Below are positions 34,431 through 44,297 of a stretch of DNA of 64,000 nucleotides, one piece after another; position 1 is the stretch's first letter; every line of letters starts with the position of its first letter. Source of the DNA: Anaerococcus nagyae (lineage in GTDB: Bacteria; Bacillota; Clostridia; Tissierellales; Peptoniphilaceae); contig NZ_JAGGLS010000001.1 in the NCBI RefSeq assembly GCF_017874535.1, positions 62,001-126,000 on the forward strand. The letters run 5' to 3'. The position numbers and the translations under genes are program-made. A model generated the notes under the pieces. The model was not told the origin of the DNA, searched no databases, and saw only the letters and a list, made by a program, of their open reading frames with translations.

Positions 34431-37253
34431 CTATTTTTCTTTTAAAATTTTCTTTAAATATTGACCTGTATATGACTTCTTATTTTTAGAAAGTTCCTCT
34501 GGATTTCCACAACCTACAAGTGTACCTCCTCCATCACCACCTTCTGGCCCTAGGTCAACTAGATAGTCTGATACTTTTATAACATCTAGATTATGTTCTA
34601 TGACTACTACAGTATTGTTTTGATCTACAAGCCTATTTAAAACGTCGATTAATTTGTGAACATCTGCCATGTGAAGACCTGTTGTAGGTTCATCTAGTAT
34701 ATATAGAGTCTGACCTGTACCTACTTTGGCAAGTTCTGTTGCAAGTTTTACTCTTTGAGCTTCACCACCTGATAATTCTGTTGATGGTTGCCCAATTTTT
34801 ATATATCCAAGTCCAACATCATATAGGGTCTGAAGCTTTCTTACTATTGGAGCATGGTTGGCAAAAAACTCTATGCCTTCCTCTACAGTCATATCTAGGA
34901 CTTCAGATATATCCTTACCCTTGTATTTTACTTCAAGAGTTTCTCTGTTGTAGCGTTTACCATGGCATACTTCACAAGGAACATAGACATCCGGTAAAAA
35001 CATCATGTCCACCTTAATTGTACCATCACCCTTGCAGGCTTCACAACGTCCACCTTTTACATTGAATGAAAATCTACCCTTATTGTATCCCTTCATTTTT
35101 GCTTCATTGGTCATAGCAAAGACATCACGAATATTATCAAATACCTTGGTATAAGTAGCTGGATTAGATCTTGGAGTTCTACCTATTGGTGATTGGTCGA
35201 TAGCTATTACCTTATCTATTTGATCAAGTCCTAGTATTTCCTTATGCTTTCCAGGTCTAACTTTAGTCTTATTAAGCTTTTTGGTGACGGACTTATATAA
35301 AATCTCATTAACTAGTGAAGATTTACCAGATCCAGATACTCCTGTTACTGACGTCAAAACGCCTACGGGAATTTTTACATCAATACCCTTAAGATTATTT
35401 TCAGCGGCTCCCCTTATTTCTATAAATTTATCACTTTTTCTACGTTCTTTTGGAATAGGGATTTCTTTTCTACCTGATAGATAGTCACCTGTTATAGATC
35501 TTTTTGAATTTATTATATCTTCTACAGATCCCTTGGCTACTACCTCACCCCCATGAATACCTGCTCTTGGCCCTATATCTACTATGAAGTCTGCCTCTCT
35601 AATAGTCTCTTCATCGTGTTCTACTACTATCAAAGTGTTTCCTATATCAGTTAAGTTTCTAAGGGATGATATTAGTCTATCATTATCTCTTTGGTGAAGA
35701 CCTATAGATGGCTCATCCAGTACATAGCAAACCCCTACAAGACCTGAACCTATTTGGGTGGCAAGTCTTATTCTCTGACTTTCTCCACCAGAAAGTGTTG
35801 ATGCTGCTCTATTAAGGGTTAAATAACCAAGTCCAACATCATTGAGGAACTTAAGTCTTGCCTTAATCTCTTTTATAATAAGCTCTGCTATATTTGCTTT
35901 CATTTCTGATAGTTCCAGCTTATCAAAAAACTCTGCTGATTTTTCAACAGAAAGCTTGCTAAGCTCTGCTATATTTGTTTCATTTACTTTTATAGATAAA
36001 ACTTCTGGTTTTAGCCTATCTCCATGGCAAGTCTTGCACTCTTCCTCGCCCATAAATTCTCTAAATCTCTTTCTTTGAGTTTCAGAGTTAGTTCTTTCGT
36101 ATCTATCTGCAAGATTCGTTACCGCTCCTTCAAATTTTCCTTTATATCTCTTTCTTCCAGAAAATCTAGAATCAAAGACAAAGCTTAAATCATAATCTGT
36201 CCCATAGAGTATATCCTCAACTAAGCCTTTCGGGGCATTTTTTATTGGCTCATCATAGGGAAAATCATAATGATCGGCTATAGCTCTTATAGTTTGGTAA
36301 TAATAAGAGTCCTTAGCTGATCCACTATAGGCATCAACTGCATCTTGATTTATAGATAAATTCATATCTGGGATTACTAGTTCTGGATCTATTTGTAAGT
36401 GAAATCCTAATCCATTACAATCTGGACACATACCAAGTGGTGCATTAAAAGAAAACATATTTGGTGTAATCTCTGGCAGACTCACATGTCCATCAGGACA
36501 AGCAAGCTTGCTACTAAGCATAAAACTTTCGCCATCTATAACATCTATAAATACTAGACCATCAGAAAGTCTTAGGGCAGTTTCTAAGGAGTCTGTTAGC
36601 CTTGATTCTATACCTTCTTTTATTACAATCCTATCTACTATAATTGATATATCGTGTTTCTTGGTCTTAGAAAGCTCTATATCTTCTTCTAAATCGTGAC
36701 GTTGCCCATCTATTACAACTCTTACAAAGCCTTCTTTTTGTATATTTGCTAAGGCTTTTTTATGTTGTCCTTTTTTACCTCTAATTACTGGTGCTAATAT
36801 TTGAATCCTTGTTTTTTCTGGCAGCTCCAAAATTCTATCTACCATTTGATCAATAGATTGAGCTTCTATTTTTTTGCCACAAACTGGACAATAAGCATCT
36901 CCTATTCTAGCATAAAGCAATCTATAATAATCATAAATTTCTGTTACTGTTGCGACAGTCGATCTTGGGTTTCTATTAGTTGTCTTTTGATCTATGGATA
37001 TGGATGGCGATAGACCCTCAATAGTGTCAACATCTGGCTTATCCACATTGCCCAAAAACTGTCTAGCATAAGATGAAAGACTTTCTACATATCGTCTTTG
37101 ACCTTCAGCATAAATAGTATCAAAGGCTAAAGTGGACTTTCCAGATCCGGAAAGTCCTGTAAAAACTATCATCTCATCACGTGGTAGTGTAATATCAACA
37201 TTTTTAAGGTTATTAGTCCTAGCACCTTTTATAACTATATCGTGTTCTGTCAA
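34431..37253 (-). CDS. uvrA: Excinuclease ABC subunit A
   Basis: The 940-residue damage-recognition ATPase of nucleotide excision repair. It has two ABC modules: Walker A GLSGSGKSTLAFD near residue 32 and GVSGSGKSSLVNE near residue 640, with signatures LSGGESQRIRLA and LSGGEAQRVKLA. Zinc modules are visible as CPVCGKK.. and CEACKGDG..CEVCHGKRYN, and the second half of the first zinc site as CPDCNGLG. Length is normal. It starts 1 bp after the uvrB stop and is translated with it. Confidence 0.97.
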   Translation of the reverse strand: MTEHDIVIKGARTNNLKNVDITLPRDEMIVFTGLSGSGKSTLAFDTIYAEGQRRYVESLSSYARQFLGNVDKPDVDTIEGLSPSISIDQKTTNRNPRSTVATVTEIYDYYRLLYARIGDAYCPVCGKKIEAQSIDQMVDRILELPEKTRIQILAPVIRGKKGQHKKALANIQKEGFVRVVIDGQRHDLEEDIELSKTKKHDISIIVDRIVIKEGIESRLTDSLETALRLSDGLVFIDVIDGESFMLSSKLACPDGHVSLPEITPNMFSFNAPLGMCPDCNGLGFHLQIDPELVIPDMNLSINQDAVDAYSGSAKDSYYYQTIRAIADHYDFPYDEPIKNAPKGLVEDILYGTDYDLSFVFDSRFSGRKRYKGKFEGAVTNLADRYERTNSETQRKRFREFMGEEECKTCHGDRLKPEVLSIKVNETNIAELSKLSVEKSAEFFDKLELSEMKANIAELIIKEIKARLKFLNDVGLGYLTLNRAASTLSGGESQRIRLATQIGSGLVGVCYVLDEPSIGLHQRDNDRLISSLRNLTDIGNTLIVVEHDEETIREADFIVDIGPRAGIHGGEVVAKGSVEDIINSKRSITGDYLSGRKEIPIPKERRKSDKFIEIRGAAENNLKGIDVKIPVGVLTSVTGVSGSGKSSLVNEILYKSVTKKLNKTKVRPGKHKEILGLDQIDKVIAIDQSPIGRTPRSNPATYTKVFDNIRDVFAMTNEAKMKGYNKGRFSFNVKGGRCEACKGDGTIKVDMMFLPDVYVPCEVCHGKRYNRETLEVKYKGKDISEVLDMTVEEGIEFFANHAPIVRKLQTLYDVGLGYIKIGQPSTELSGGEAQRVKLATELAKVGTGQTLYILDEPTTGLHMADVHKLIDVLNRLVDQNNTVVVIEHNLDVIKVSDYLVDLGPEGGDGGGTLVGCGNPEELSKNKKSYTGQYLKKILKEK

Positions 37254-37254
37254 T

Positions 37255-39222
37255 TTATACTCCTGCGAAGTTTTCTTTCATACTCTTGATTTGGTCACGT
37301 ATATTTGCAGCACGTTCAAAGTCAAGCTCCTCTGCTGCCTTATACATTTGACTTTCAAGATTGATTAAAATTTCATCTATATCTTCTCTATTAAACTCTT
37401 CTATCTCAGCATCTTCTGCTGCCTTAGTAATTTGAATCATCTCACCTATATTTTTTCTAATTGTAGTTGGTGTTATGTCATGTTCCTCATTAAAGACCAT
37501 TTGTATCTCACGACGTCTAGCTGTCTCGTCAATCGCCTTTTTCATAGATTTTGTAACGGTATCTCCATACATTATTACATGTCCCTCTGAGTTACGAGCT
37601 GCACGTCCGATTGTCTGGATGAGGGAAGTTTCTGAACGTAAGAAACCTTCTTTATCAGCATCTAGTATTGCTATTAGACTTACTTCTGGTATATCTAGAC
37701 CCTCTCTTAATAAGTTTATACCTACCAAGACATCAAATTCTCCCAAGCGAAGTTCCCTAATAATCTCACTACGTTCTATAGTTTTTATATCTGAATGCAG
37801 ATACTTTACCTTAATTCCTGTTTCAGTTAAATAGGTCGTAAGATCTTCTGCCATCTTTTTAGTAAGAGTAGTCACAAGAACCCTATCTCCCTTTTCAATT
37901 GTAGTATTAATTTCACCAATCAAGTCATCAATTTGATTATCTGTTGGTCGTACTTCAACTAATGGATCTAGTAATCCTGTTGGACGTATGATTTGCTCAA
38001 CCATATCCCCGCCAGTTTTTTCCATTTCATATGGACCCGGTGTTGCCGAAACATAGATTGCTTGGTTAACCAAGCTCTCAAACTCATTAAACTTAAGAGG
38101 TCTATTATCTAGAGCTGATGGCAATCTAAAACCATAATCTACTAAATTTTGCTTACGAGCCCTATCTCCCTCATACATACCCCCAACTTGTGGAATAGAC
38201 ACATGAGATTCATCCACCATTAGCACAAAGTCTTTTGGAAAATAGTCGATCAATGTATAGGGTCTGCTACCTGGCTCTCTTTGGCTTAAGTGTCTAGAAT
38301 AATTTTCTATGCCTGAGCAAAAGCCAATCTCTTTTAACATTTCTATATCATAGCGTGTTCTTTGCTCGAGTCTTTGAGCCTCTAACAGTTTATTTTCTTT
38401 ATTAAGTTCAGCAAGTCTTTGCTCGAGTTCTTCTTCTATAGTTACAATAGCACGTTCTGTCTTCTCACTAGTTGTCGCATAGTGACTAGCTGGATATATA
38501 TATGCATGGCTAAGCTTTGCAGTAATCTTGCCGGTAAGCGAATCAAACTCAGATATTTCTTCTATCTCATCTCCAAAAAACTCAAAACGTATAGCCTTTT
38601 GGTCAAAACCTGCTGGGAAAACATCTAGGATATCCCCACGTTTTCTAAAAGTTCCTCTGTCAAAGTCTATATCATTTCTCACATATTGAACATCTATAAG
38701 CTTTCTCATAACTTCCTCTGGAGCTATCTCTTGACCTGGACGTAGGGAAACTACCAGCTCCTTATAATCAATAGGATCTCCAAGACCATAGATACAAGAA
38801 ACAGAAGCTACAATTATTACATCTTTACGTTCAAAAAGTGCCATTGTTGCTGAGTGGCGCATCTTATCAATCTCATCATTTATCGATGAATCTTTAGCTA
38901 TATACGTATCAGTAGCAGCTACATAAGCTTCTGGCTGATAATAATCATAATATGAAACGAAGTACTCAACAGCGTTATCTGGGAAAAATTCTTTAAATTC
39001 TGTAAATAACTGATAGGCCAAGGTCTTGTTATGGGCAAGTATTAAAGTCGGCCTTTGAACTTCTTCTATAATATTAGCCATGGTAAAAGTCTTACCAGAA
39101 CCAGTAACACCTCTAAGAATCTGATGCTTTTTGCCATCTTTAAGGCCCTTTGCAAGGCTGGCAATAGCCTCAGGCTGGTCTCCACGAGGTTTATATTCGG
39201 AATTTATCTTAAATTTTTGCAA
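37255..39222 (-). CDS. uvrB: Excinuclease ABC subunit B
   Basis: The 655-residue helicase-like subunit that verifies lesions handed over by UvrA. It shows Walker [10 protein letters not shown], the beta-hairpin [11 protein letters not shown], the DEAD-like motif VDESH, motif V/VI segments ([22 protein letters not shown]), and the C-terminal UvrC-binding UVR motif ([15 protein letters not shown]). All motifs are intact. uvrC is not in the window. Confidence 0.97.
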   Translation of the reverse strand: MQKFKINSEYKPRGDQPEAIASLAKGLKDGKKHQILRGVTGSGKTFTMANIIEEVQRPTLILAHNKTLAYQLFTEFKEFFPDNAVEYFVSYYDYYQPEAYVAATDTYIAKDSSINDEIDKMRHSATMALFERKDVIIVASVSCIYGLGDPIDYKELVVSLRPGQEIAPEEVMRKLIDVQYVRNDIDFDRGTFRKRGDILDVFPAGFDQKAIRFEFFGDEIEEISEFDSLTGKITAKLSHAYIYPASHYATTSEKTERAIVTIEEELEQRLAELNKENKLLEAQRLEQRTRYDIEMLKEIGFCSGIENYSRHLSQREPGSRPYTLIDYFPKDFVLMVDESHVSIPQVGGMYEGDRARKQNLVDYGFRLPSALDNRPLKFNEFESLVNQAIYVSATPGPYEMEKTGGDMVEQIIRPTGLLDPLVEVRPTDNQIDDLIGEINTTIEKGDRVLVTTLTKKMAEDLTTYLTETGIKVKYLHSDIKTIERSEIIRELRLGEFDVLVGINLLREGLDIPEVSLIAILDADKEGFLRSETSLIQTIGRAARNSEGHVIMYGDTVTKSMKKAIDETARRREIQMVFNEEHDITPTTIRKNIGEMIQITKAAEDAEIEEFNREDIDEILINLESQMYKAAEELDFERAANIRDQIKSMKENFAGV

Positions 39223-39283
39223 AGATTGATCCTTTCTTTCTTATTTATAAATTTAGTATTTTTAAATATTATTAACTAAACTT

Positions 39284-39480
39284 AAAGATCTCTCCATGCA
39301 CTTTGCCTAGTCGATATCGTATAAGTTTTCATTTACATTAAGGAAAAGATTTATAAAACTATAATTTCTAAAATTTTATAATAATAAGCTTATAAATCTA
39401 TATACTCATCCCTAATTAGTATCTTTTAACTAAATCTGAAACCATTTCGACCGAATGAAAAAAGTGGAGAAATCTCTACT
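39284..39480. repeat. Split dispersed palindrome between uvrB and dhaK
   Basis: AGATCTCTCCATGCAC...CTAGTCGATAT (39284-39312) and CCATTTCGACCGAATG...AGTGGAGAAATCTC (39442-39477) are the two halves of the dispersed palindrome, here separated by ~130 bp of AT-rich DNA. 39481-39660 is AT-rich; the dhaK promoter is presumably there but no convincing box pair was found. Confidence 0.65.
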
Positions 39481-39677
39481 ATATTCAATAAATCAAAATT
39501 ACTAATTTCAACTTATCTATAATGAAAAAATCAAAGTTTTTGACTAACTCTGACCTTTGTTTTCTACTAATTTCTACCCATTTAATATACTTTACTATTC
39601 CCTAAATTTCAATAAATATTTCCCTTTTCATTGGGTATAAGAGTATTGTAACGGATTTGTATAATTGGAGGTATATT

Positions 39678-40655
39678 ATGAAAAAAATTATCAATAATCC
39701 AGAAGACATAGTTGACCAAATGCTAGATGGTTTGGTTAAAGCAAATAAAGATAAAATTATTAGAATAGAAGATACAAATGTAATTGCAAGAAAAGATACA
39801 CCAGTAGAAGGTAAAGTCGGACTTATATCTGGTGGAGGATCTGGACATGAGCCTGCCCACGCTGGTTTTGTAGGCCGTGGTATGCTCGATTGTGCGGTAG
39901 CAGGAGATGTCTTCACATCCCCTACACCAGATCAAGTTTTAGAGGCTATAAAAAAAGCTGATTCTGGTAAGGGTGTCTTTATGGTAATTAAAAACTACCA
40001 AGGCGATGTTATGAACTTTGAAATGGCCAAGGAAATGGCTGAAATGGAAGATATTGAAGTTGAATATGTCATAGTAAACGATGATATAGTTGTAGAAAAT
40101 AAAGAAGATAGACGTGGAGTTGCAGGGACAGTCTTCGTTCATAAAACTCTCGGTGCTATGGCAGAAAATGGAGCAAGCCTTGCTGAAATTAAAGAAGCAG
40201 CTGATAAAATTATAAAAGATATCATATCTATAGGTATGGCAACCAAGCCTTGTACCAATCCATCCGATGGCAAAGAAAGCTTTGAACTTGCCGAAAATGA
40301 ACTAGAAATGGGTATTGGTATCCACGGTGAAGAGGGTATACAAAAAGAGGAAATGAAATCAGCTGATAAGATCGTAAAAGAAATGGTTGATAGACTCCTA
40401 GAAGAGGTTAAAGATCTTGATAGTGAGTATGCTCTTTTAATAAATGGAATGGGAGCAACTCCAGAAATGGAATTATACGTTATAAGCAATAGTCTCCATG
40501 ATTATCTAGAAGAAAAAAAAGTAAAAGTAGTTAGATCATATATAGGAAACTTTATGACAAGTATGGATATGGCAGGCTTTTCAATTACCTTATATAAAGT
40601 AGATGAGGATAGACTCAAACTTTTAGATAAAGAAGTAGATATAGTTAGAAAGTAG
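39678..40655 (+). CDS. dhaK: Dihydroxyacetone kinase subunit DhaK
   Basis: The substrate-binding subunit of the PTS-dependent dihydroxyacetone kinase. This ~325-residue product has ISGGGSGHEPAHAGFVG (phosphate-binding loop), TPDQVLEA, the NYQGDVMNFEMA segment, and the covalent substrate His in GIGIHGEEG. ATG at 39678 is chosen for the GGAGG 6-7 bases upstream. It is the first gene of dhaK-dhaL-dhaM and phosphorylates DHA using DhaL-bound ADP. Confidence 0.95.
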   Translation: MKKIINNPEDIVDQMLDGLVKANKDKIIRIEDTNVIARKDTPVEGKVGLISGGGSGHEPAHAGFVGRGMLDCAVAGDVFTSPTPDQVLEAIKKADSGKGVFMVIKNYQGDVMNFEMAKEMAEMEDIEVEYVIVNDDIVVENKEDRRGVAGTVFVHKTLGAMAENGASLAEIKEAADKIIKDIISIGMATKPCTNPSDGKESFELAENELEMGIGIHGEEGIQKEEMKSADKIVKEMVDRLLEEVKDLDSEYALLINGMGATPEMELYVISNSLHDYLEEKKVKVVRSYIGNFMTSMDMAGFSITLYKVDEDRLKLLDKEVDIVRK

Positions 40656-40663
40656 AGAGAAAA

Positions 40664-41263
40664 ATGGAAATTAATGAAGTAAAACAAAGATTAATAAAAG
40701 CAGCAGATGAAATAATAGCAAATAAGGACTATCTAACAGACCTGGATAGGTCTATAGGAGATGCTGACCATGGCAATAACATGGCTAAAGGCTTCAATTT
40801 CACCAAAGAAGCTTTAGAAGATGATTTTGATGATTACAAAACACTATTTAATAAAGTAGCTACTATATTATTATCAAAAGTAGGTGGAGCAAGTGGACCG
40901 CTTTATGGATCATTTTTCATGAAATTTGCAGCAAGTTTAAAAGACATAGATGACTTTAATCGTGATCAGCTTAACAAAGCCTTTAAAGCAGGAGTAGATG
41001 GAGTTAAGCAAAGAGGTAAGGCAGAAGTTGGTGACAAGACTATGGTAGATGTCCTAGAACCTGTATCTAATGCTCTTAATGAAGACAAATCCTTTGATGA
41101 AATAATACAAATAGCAGAAGAATCTATGAATAAAACTAAGGACATAAAGGCTAATAAAGGTCGTGCTTCATATGTTGGAGAAAGATCTATTGGTCACATA
41201 GATCCAGGTGCAGCAAGCTCATATATAATTATAAAAGAAGCTTTAGGAGGAATAGATGATTAA
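40664..41263 (+). CDS. dhaL: Dihydroxyacetone kinase subunit DhaL
   Basis: A 199-residue nucleotide-binding subunit that keeps ADP bound and is rephosphorylated by DhaM. The metal and nucleotide-binding Asp/His motif GDADHGNNMAKGF, the loop GGASGPLYGSFF, the GDKTMVDVLEP motif and RSIGHIDPGAASS are intact. It follows dhaK by 8 bp and overlaps dhaM by 8 bp. Confidence 0.95.
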   Translation: MEINEVKQRLIKAADEIIANKDYLTDLDRSIGDADHGNNMAKGFNFTKEALEDDFDDYKTLFNKVATILLSKVGGASGPLYGSFFMKFAASLKDIDDFNRDQLNKAFKAGVDGVKQRGKAEVGDKTMVDVLEPVSNALNEDKSFDEIIQIAEESMNKTKDIKANKGRASYVGERSIGHIDPGAASSYIIIKEALGGIDD

Positions 41264-41642
41264 TATATTAATAGCAAGCCATAGCAGAAAACTTGCAGAA
41301 GGGCTCAAAGAACTTATTGGACAAATGGCAGGAGATATCAATATTGAGTATTCAGGTGGTACAGAAGATGGAGAACTAGGATCAAACTTTGAAGAAATCA
41401 ATGATAAAATGACAAGTCTTGCAGAAGATGGACTAGTAGTATTCTTTGATCTGGGATCATCAATGATGAACTGCGAAACAGCCTATGATATGCTTGATCC
41501 TGAATTACAAGAAAAAGTAATTCTTGCAGGCTCTCCTCTAGTTGAATCTAGCGTGCAAATAGCTATAAGCATTACCGAAGATACTAGTATAGAGGATATA
41601 AAAGAAATGGTTAATAAGTACGATCTAAATAAATTAGGCTAA
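41256..41642 (+). CDS. dhaM: PTS phosphotransferase subunit DhaM (EIIA-like)
   Basis: A 128-residue single-domain DhaM that passes phosphate from HPr to DhaL-ADP. The active-site His is in IASHSRKLAEGL, and the domain shows FFDLGSSMMNCETAYD and the PLVES loop. It lacks the fused HPr and EI-like domains of the E. coli protein, as in other Firmicutes, so it depends on the general PTS. It is the last gene of the dha operon; 41643-41770 holds only an AT-only stem and no gene. Confidence 0.92.
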   Translation: MINILIASHSRKLAEGLKELIGQMAGDINIEYSGGTEDGELGSNFEEINDKMTSLAEDGLVVFFDLGSSMMNCETAYDMLDPELQEKVILAGSPLVESSVQIAISITEDTSIEDIKEMVNKYDLNKLG

Positions 41643-41770
41643 AATTCTATATAAAGCATACTTTAAAAAAGGAATAAAAAAATTAATATAATTAATTTTT
41701 AAAGCCCTTCTTGTTTAATTTATTATAAGAGGTACATTAACAATATAAATTTCAAATTAGGAGGGTAATT

Positions 41771-42463
41771 ATGAAATTAAATAAAAATATTAAATATGGA
41801 GCATCAGCTTTAGCATTAGCACTTGCTTTTTCAGCTTGTTCTAATGAAAATGCTAACAAAGCAAAAGATGATGCAAAGGATGCAGCAAGTCATACAGAAA
41901 CAGCTGTTAATGAAGAAGTGGATTCTACTAAGGATAAAGTAGACGATAAAGTTGATTCTACAAAAGATACAGTAGATGAAAAAGTTGACTCTACTAAGGA
42001 TTCAGTAGATAAAAAAGTCGATGAATTAAAAGCTGGCATCGAGGATGAAGAATTTGATATTAGTCTTGATGATGCAGTTGATAAATTTAAAGAAGAGTTT
42101 AATCAAGAATCAATGGAAATCTCATCTGTAAAATTTGATGAAGAAGATGACAAATACGCTTATGATATCAAAGGTTATACAGAAGATAATGAATATGAAG
42201 CAAAAATAGATGCTGAAAGTGGAGAAATTATATCTAAAGAAGAAGAAAAAGAGAAAGAGTCAAAAGATGATAAGTCAATAGACTTCGTAGCAATCAAGAG
42301 TCCAAAAGAAGCTATGACAAAAGCCTTAGAAAATAACGAAGGTCAAGTAAAATCTTATGAACTAAAATATAACGATGATGATAAATTAGTTTATAACATA
42401 GATATTGAAGATGGCGATGATGTAGAATTAGACGCTGAAACTCTAGATATAATCCATAAATAA
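41771..42463 (+). CDS. Lipoprotein with hendecad repeats and PepSY-like domains
   Basis: A 230-residue exported lipoprotein (ALAFSAC gives Cys23). After the Cys comes a charged helical stalk with three 11-residue repeats of the form VDSTKDxVDxK, then two similar domains (SLDDAVDKFKEEF and SPKEAMTKALENN starts; IDAESGEIISK and LDAETLDIIHK ends) that match the PepSY pattern of protease-inhibitory or regulatory domains. A GGAGGG ribosome-binding site is present and the gene has its own terminator. Its role is unknown. Confidence 0.75.
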   Translation: MKLNKNIKYGASALALALAFSACSNENANKAKDDAKDAASHTETAVNEEVDSTKDKVDDKVDSTKDTVDEKVDSTKDSVDKKVDELKAGIEDEEFDISLDDAVDKFKEEFNQESMEISSVKFDEEDDKYAYDIKGYTEDNEYEAKIDAESGEIISKEEEKEKESKDDKSIDFVAIKSPKEAMTKALENNEGQVKSYELKYNDDDKLVYNIDIEDGDDVELDAETLDIIHK

Positions 42464-42471
42464 TATGTGAT

Positions 42472-42503
42472 AAAAAGGATGTTGATTTCTCAACATCCTT
42501 TTT
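42472..42503 (+). terminator. Terminator after the PepSY-like lipoprotein gene
   Basis: AAAAAGGATGTTGA pairs with TCAACATCCTTTTT around a TTTC loop and ends in a T-run. It can also serve the converging small gene at 42522. Confidence 0.9.
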
Positions 42504-42521
42504 TAAACTTATAAATAAAAT

Positions 42522-42683
42522 CTATATAGACCTATAATCAGTACCTTTCCTACTATAAATATATAAAAAAAGACCAATTATAAAAATAACAAATCCCAGC
42601 TCGCCTTCTTTAGAAAAGAACATAAAAACAGATAAGATTATCATTAAAATTCCTAAAGTCTTTTCTACTTTTATTTTTCTCAT
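42522..42683 (-). CDS. Small two-helix membrane protein A (53 residues)
   Basis: The product begins MRKIKVEKTLGILMIIL and has two hydrophobic helices separated by a short turn (FFSKEGELGF), ending in basic and polar residues. A GAGGAGAT ribosome-binding site precedes the ATG. It is similar in size and layout to the next two genes (KxxGxxM..L..FMFF..G.LGF pattern), so the three look like tandem paralogues. Function is unknown; it is too short for standard ORF cut-offs. Confidence 0.6.
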   Translation of the reverse strand: MRKIKVEKTLGILMIILSVFMFFSKEGELGFVIFIIGLFLYIYSRKGTDYRSI

Positions 42684-42713
42684 AATTATCTCCTCTATCT
42701 ATGTATAAAAAAT

Positions 42714-42732
42714 AGCCCCCCATGGGAAGGCT
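42714..42732 (-). terminator. Short terminator between small membrane protein genes
   Basis: On the minus strand AGCC...CCATGG...GGCT is followed by ATTTTTTA. It lies just after the stop of the 57-residue gene. Confidence 0.55.
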
Positions 42733-42746
42733 AAAATCTATTATAG

Positions 42747-42920
42747 TTATCTTGGTACATAGTTTTGATTTTCATTTTCGCTTTTCTTGCCTATACCAAA
42801 TACAATGGCACCGATTAAAAGTACGAAAAATCCTAAGCCACCTCTTTTGTCAAAAAACATATATACAGAAAATAACATTACTATAGCACCAATTATTTCT
42901 GCTATCTTTCCTTTTTCCAT
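42747..42920 (-). CDS. Small two-helix membrane protein B (57 residues)
   Basis: The product begins MEKGKIAEIIGAIVMLF, with two hydrophobic helices around FFDKRGGLGFF and a polar tail (KKSENENQNYVPR). AAAGGA precedes the ATG. It shares the [F]FxKxGxLGF turn with the 42522-42683 product. Function is unknown; a membrane-subunit or regulator role for the ABC transporter upstream is possible. Confidence 0.6.
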   Translation of the reverse strand: MEKGKIAEIIGAIVMLFSVYMFFDKRGGLGFFVLLIGAIVFGIGKKSENENQNYVPR

Positions 42921-42991
42921 AACTAATCCTTTCTTTAATATATATCTTATATGTATTTATACCCAAATTTCTAATTTTATCCTAATCATTT

Positions 42992-43168
42992 CTAATACTT
43001 ATCAGATTGGTTTGGATTATCAGAAGTACTTTTGACACCCATTAAGATAAACAATAATCCCACTACTATACCTAAAAGAGCAAAAGGAATCTTGTTTCTA
43101 GTAAATTCTAATATTCCCACAATAATCCATATAGCACCAATCACAAGTCTAATATTTTTTCTCTCCAT
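42992..43168 (-). CDS. Small two-helix membrane protein C (58 residues)
   Basis: The product begins MERKNIRLVIGAIWIIV, with two hydrophobic helices (second: ALLGIVVGLLFILMGV) and a polar tail. ATG at 43168 is chosen because AAAGGAG is just upstream; a longer frame from 43225 lacks this. It follows the ABC permease gene by 13 bp, so it is probably cotranscribed with the transporter. Confidence 0.6.
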   Translation of the reverse strand: MERKNIRLVIGAIWIIVGILEFTRNKIPFALLGIVVGLLFILMGVKSTSDNPNQSDKY

Positions 43169-43181
43169 TGTTAACTCCTTT

Positions 43182-44297
43182 TTAATTAACCAAATTTCCA
43201 TTATTAAACATAACCAACACAACAAAACTTATCAAAAATACAATAACTGGTAATATATACTTCCTGGGATGTTTCCATATATCATTTTGTGTTTTTGCAT
43301 TACTAATAACTTTCTTACTCTCAAATAAAGAAGAAACACTTACTTCTATTATAGTTATTATTATCATATTTACTATAAGCAAATATGTAGGACTTATCTT
43401 ATTATAGGATAAGATACTTATAATCACATTTACTATAAGAAAATAAAACACTAATAATTTGGTGTATTCTTTTCTCAAGCTTATTTTATCATCTGGCAGC
43501 ATCTTATCATAAGCTCTAAGCCCCTCACTAGAAGAAAACATAGTTAAAAGTGGAGTATTCACTGCTCCAACAGCACTTGCTATAACTATTCCCATAGGAG
43601 CTGGCATAAAATAAATTGCAAATCCAACCATTAATAATATGCAAACAGTGTTTATTATATAAATATTTTCAGCCATAGAAAACTTCAAAAAATAATTGTT
43701 CATACTAATTTTAGATATCTTTGCATTAGTATTAGTAGAAAAATATGTATCCTTTAAAAAAAATACTGATAATATAAGGATTAAAACTGTAGCTAATCCC
43801 CCATAAAATAAATTAAATTTTATGATTATATAAATACTAGCAATACTTGCAATCCCTATAAGTATAAAGTGAACCTTTTTTAAGCTTAATGCATTGCTAG
43901 CCAAGGCTAGGCAAAGACTTACAAGTGTAAGAAAGGCTAGTTTTATATAGATATCAAAAGGAGCTTTAAATAGGTAAGAAGCTATATAAACTAATAATAG
44001 CTTACTAAAAATTGTATCTATAATAACCGCTAGGACAAAGTTTAAATTTACATCTTTTTTACTAGCAGGTAAGGCATAATAAGATAAAATTCTATCATTG
44101 CCTACATATCCTCTTATATAATAGAACATAGAACCTATAAGAGCTAGAGATATAAACAGTAAAAACCTAGAATTAATCTCAAAGTCCTCCTTGTCTTTCA
44201 AATATCCATCTAAAAGTGCATAAACTAAGACAGCGTAAATTAAATATTTTATAATCCTTTGCCTATCTAGGAGATCTTTTTTAAAAAGTTTAAACAT
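43182..44297 (-). CDS. ABC transporter permease (ABC-2-like)
   Basis: A ~371-residue polytopic membrane protein with about ten hydrophobic segments. The N-terminus MFKLFKKDL is cytoplasmic and basic. The ATG at 44297 overlaps the ATPase stop (GATGTTTAA), with GGAG 7 bases before it. It resembles bacteriocin- or lantibiotic-immunity type permeases in size but carries no diagnostic motif. It pairs with the upstream ATPase. Confidence 0.75.
   Translation of the reverse strand: MFKLFKKDLLDRQRIIKYLIYAVLVYALLDGYLKDKEDFEINSRFLLFISLALIGSMFYYIRGYVGNDRILSYYALPASKKDVNLNFVLAVIIDTIFSKLLLVYIASYLFKAPFDIYIKLAFLTLVSLCLALASNALSLKKVHFILIGIASIASIYIIIKFNLFYGGLATVLILILSVFFLKDTYFSTNTNAKISKISMNNYFLKFSMAENIYIINTVCILLMVGFAIYFMPAPMGIVIASAVGAVNTPLLTMFSSSEGLRAYDKMLPDDKISLRKEYTKLLVFYFLIVNVIISILSYNKISPTYLLIVNMIIITIIEVSVSSLFESKKVISNAKTQNDIWKHPRKYILPVIVFLISFVVLVMFNNGNLVN

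Noticed and set aside
34739-35017. Plus-strand frames over uvrA and uvrB (also 35281, 35842, 36508, 37475)
   Set aside because: All are antisense to intact, well-conserved uvrA/uvrB and have no start signals.
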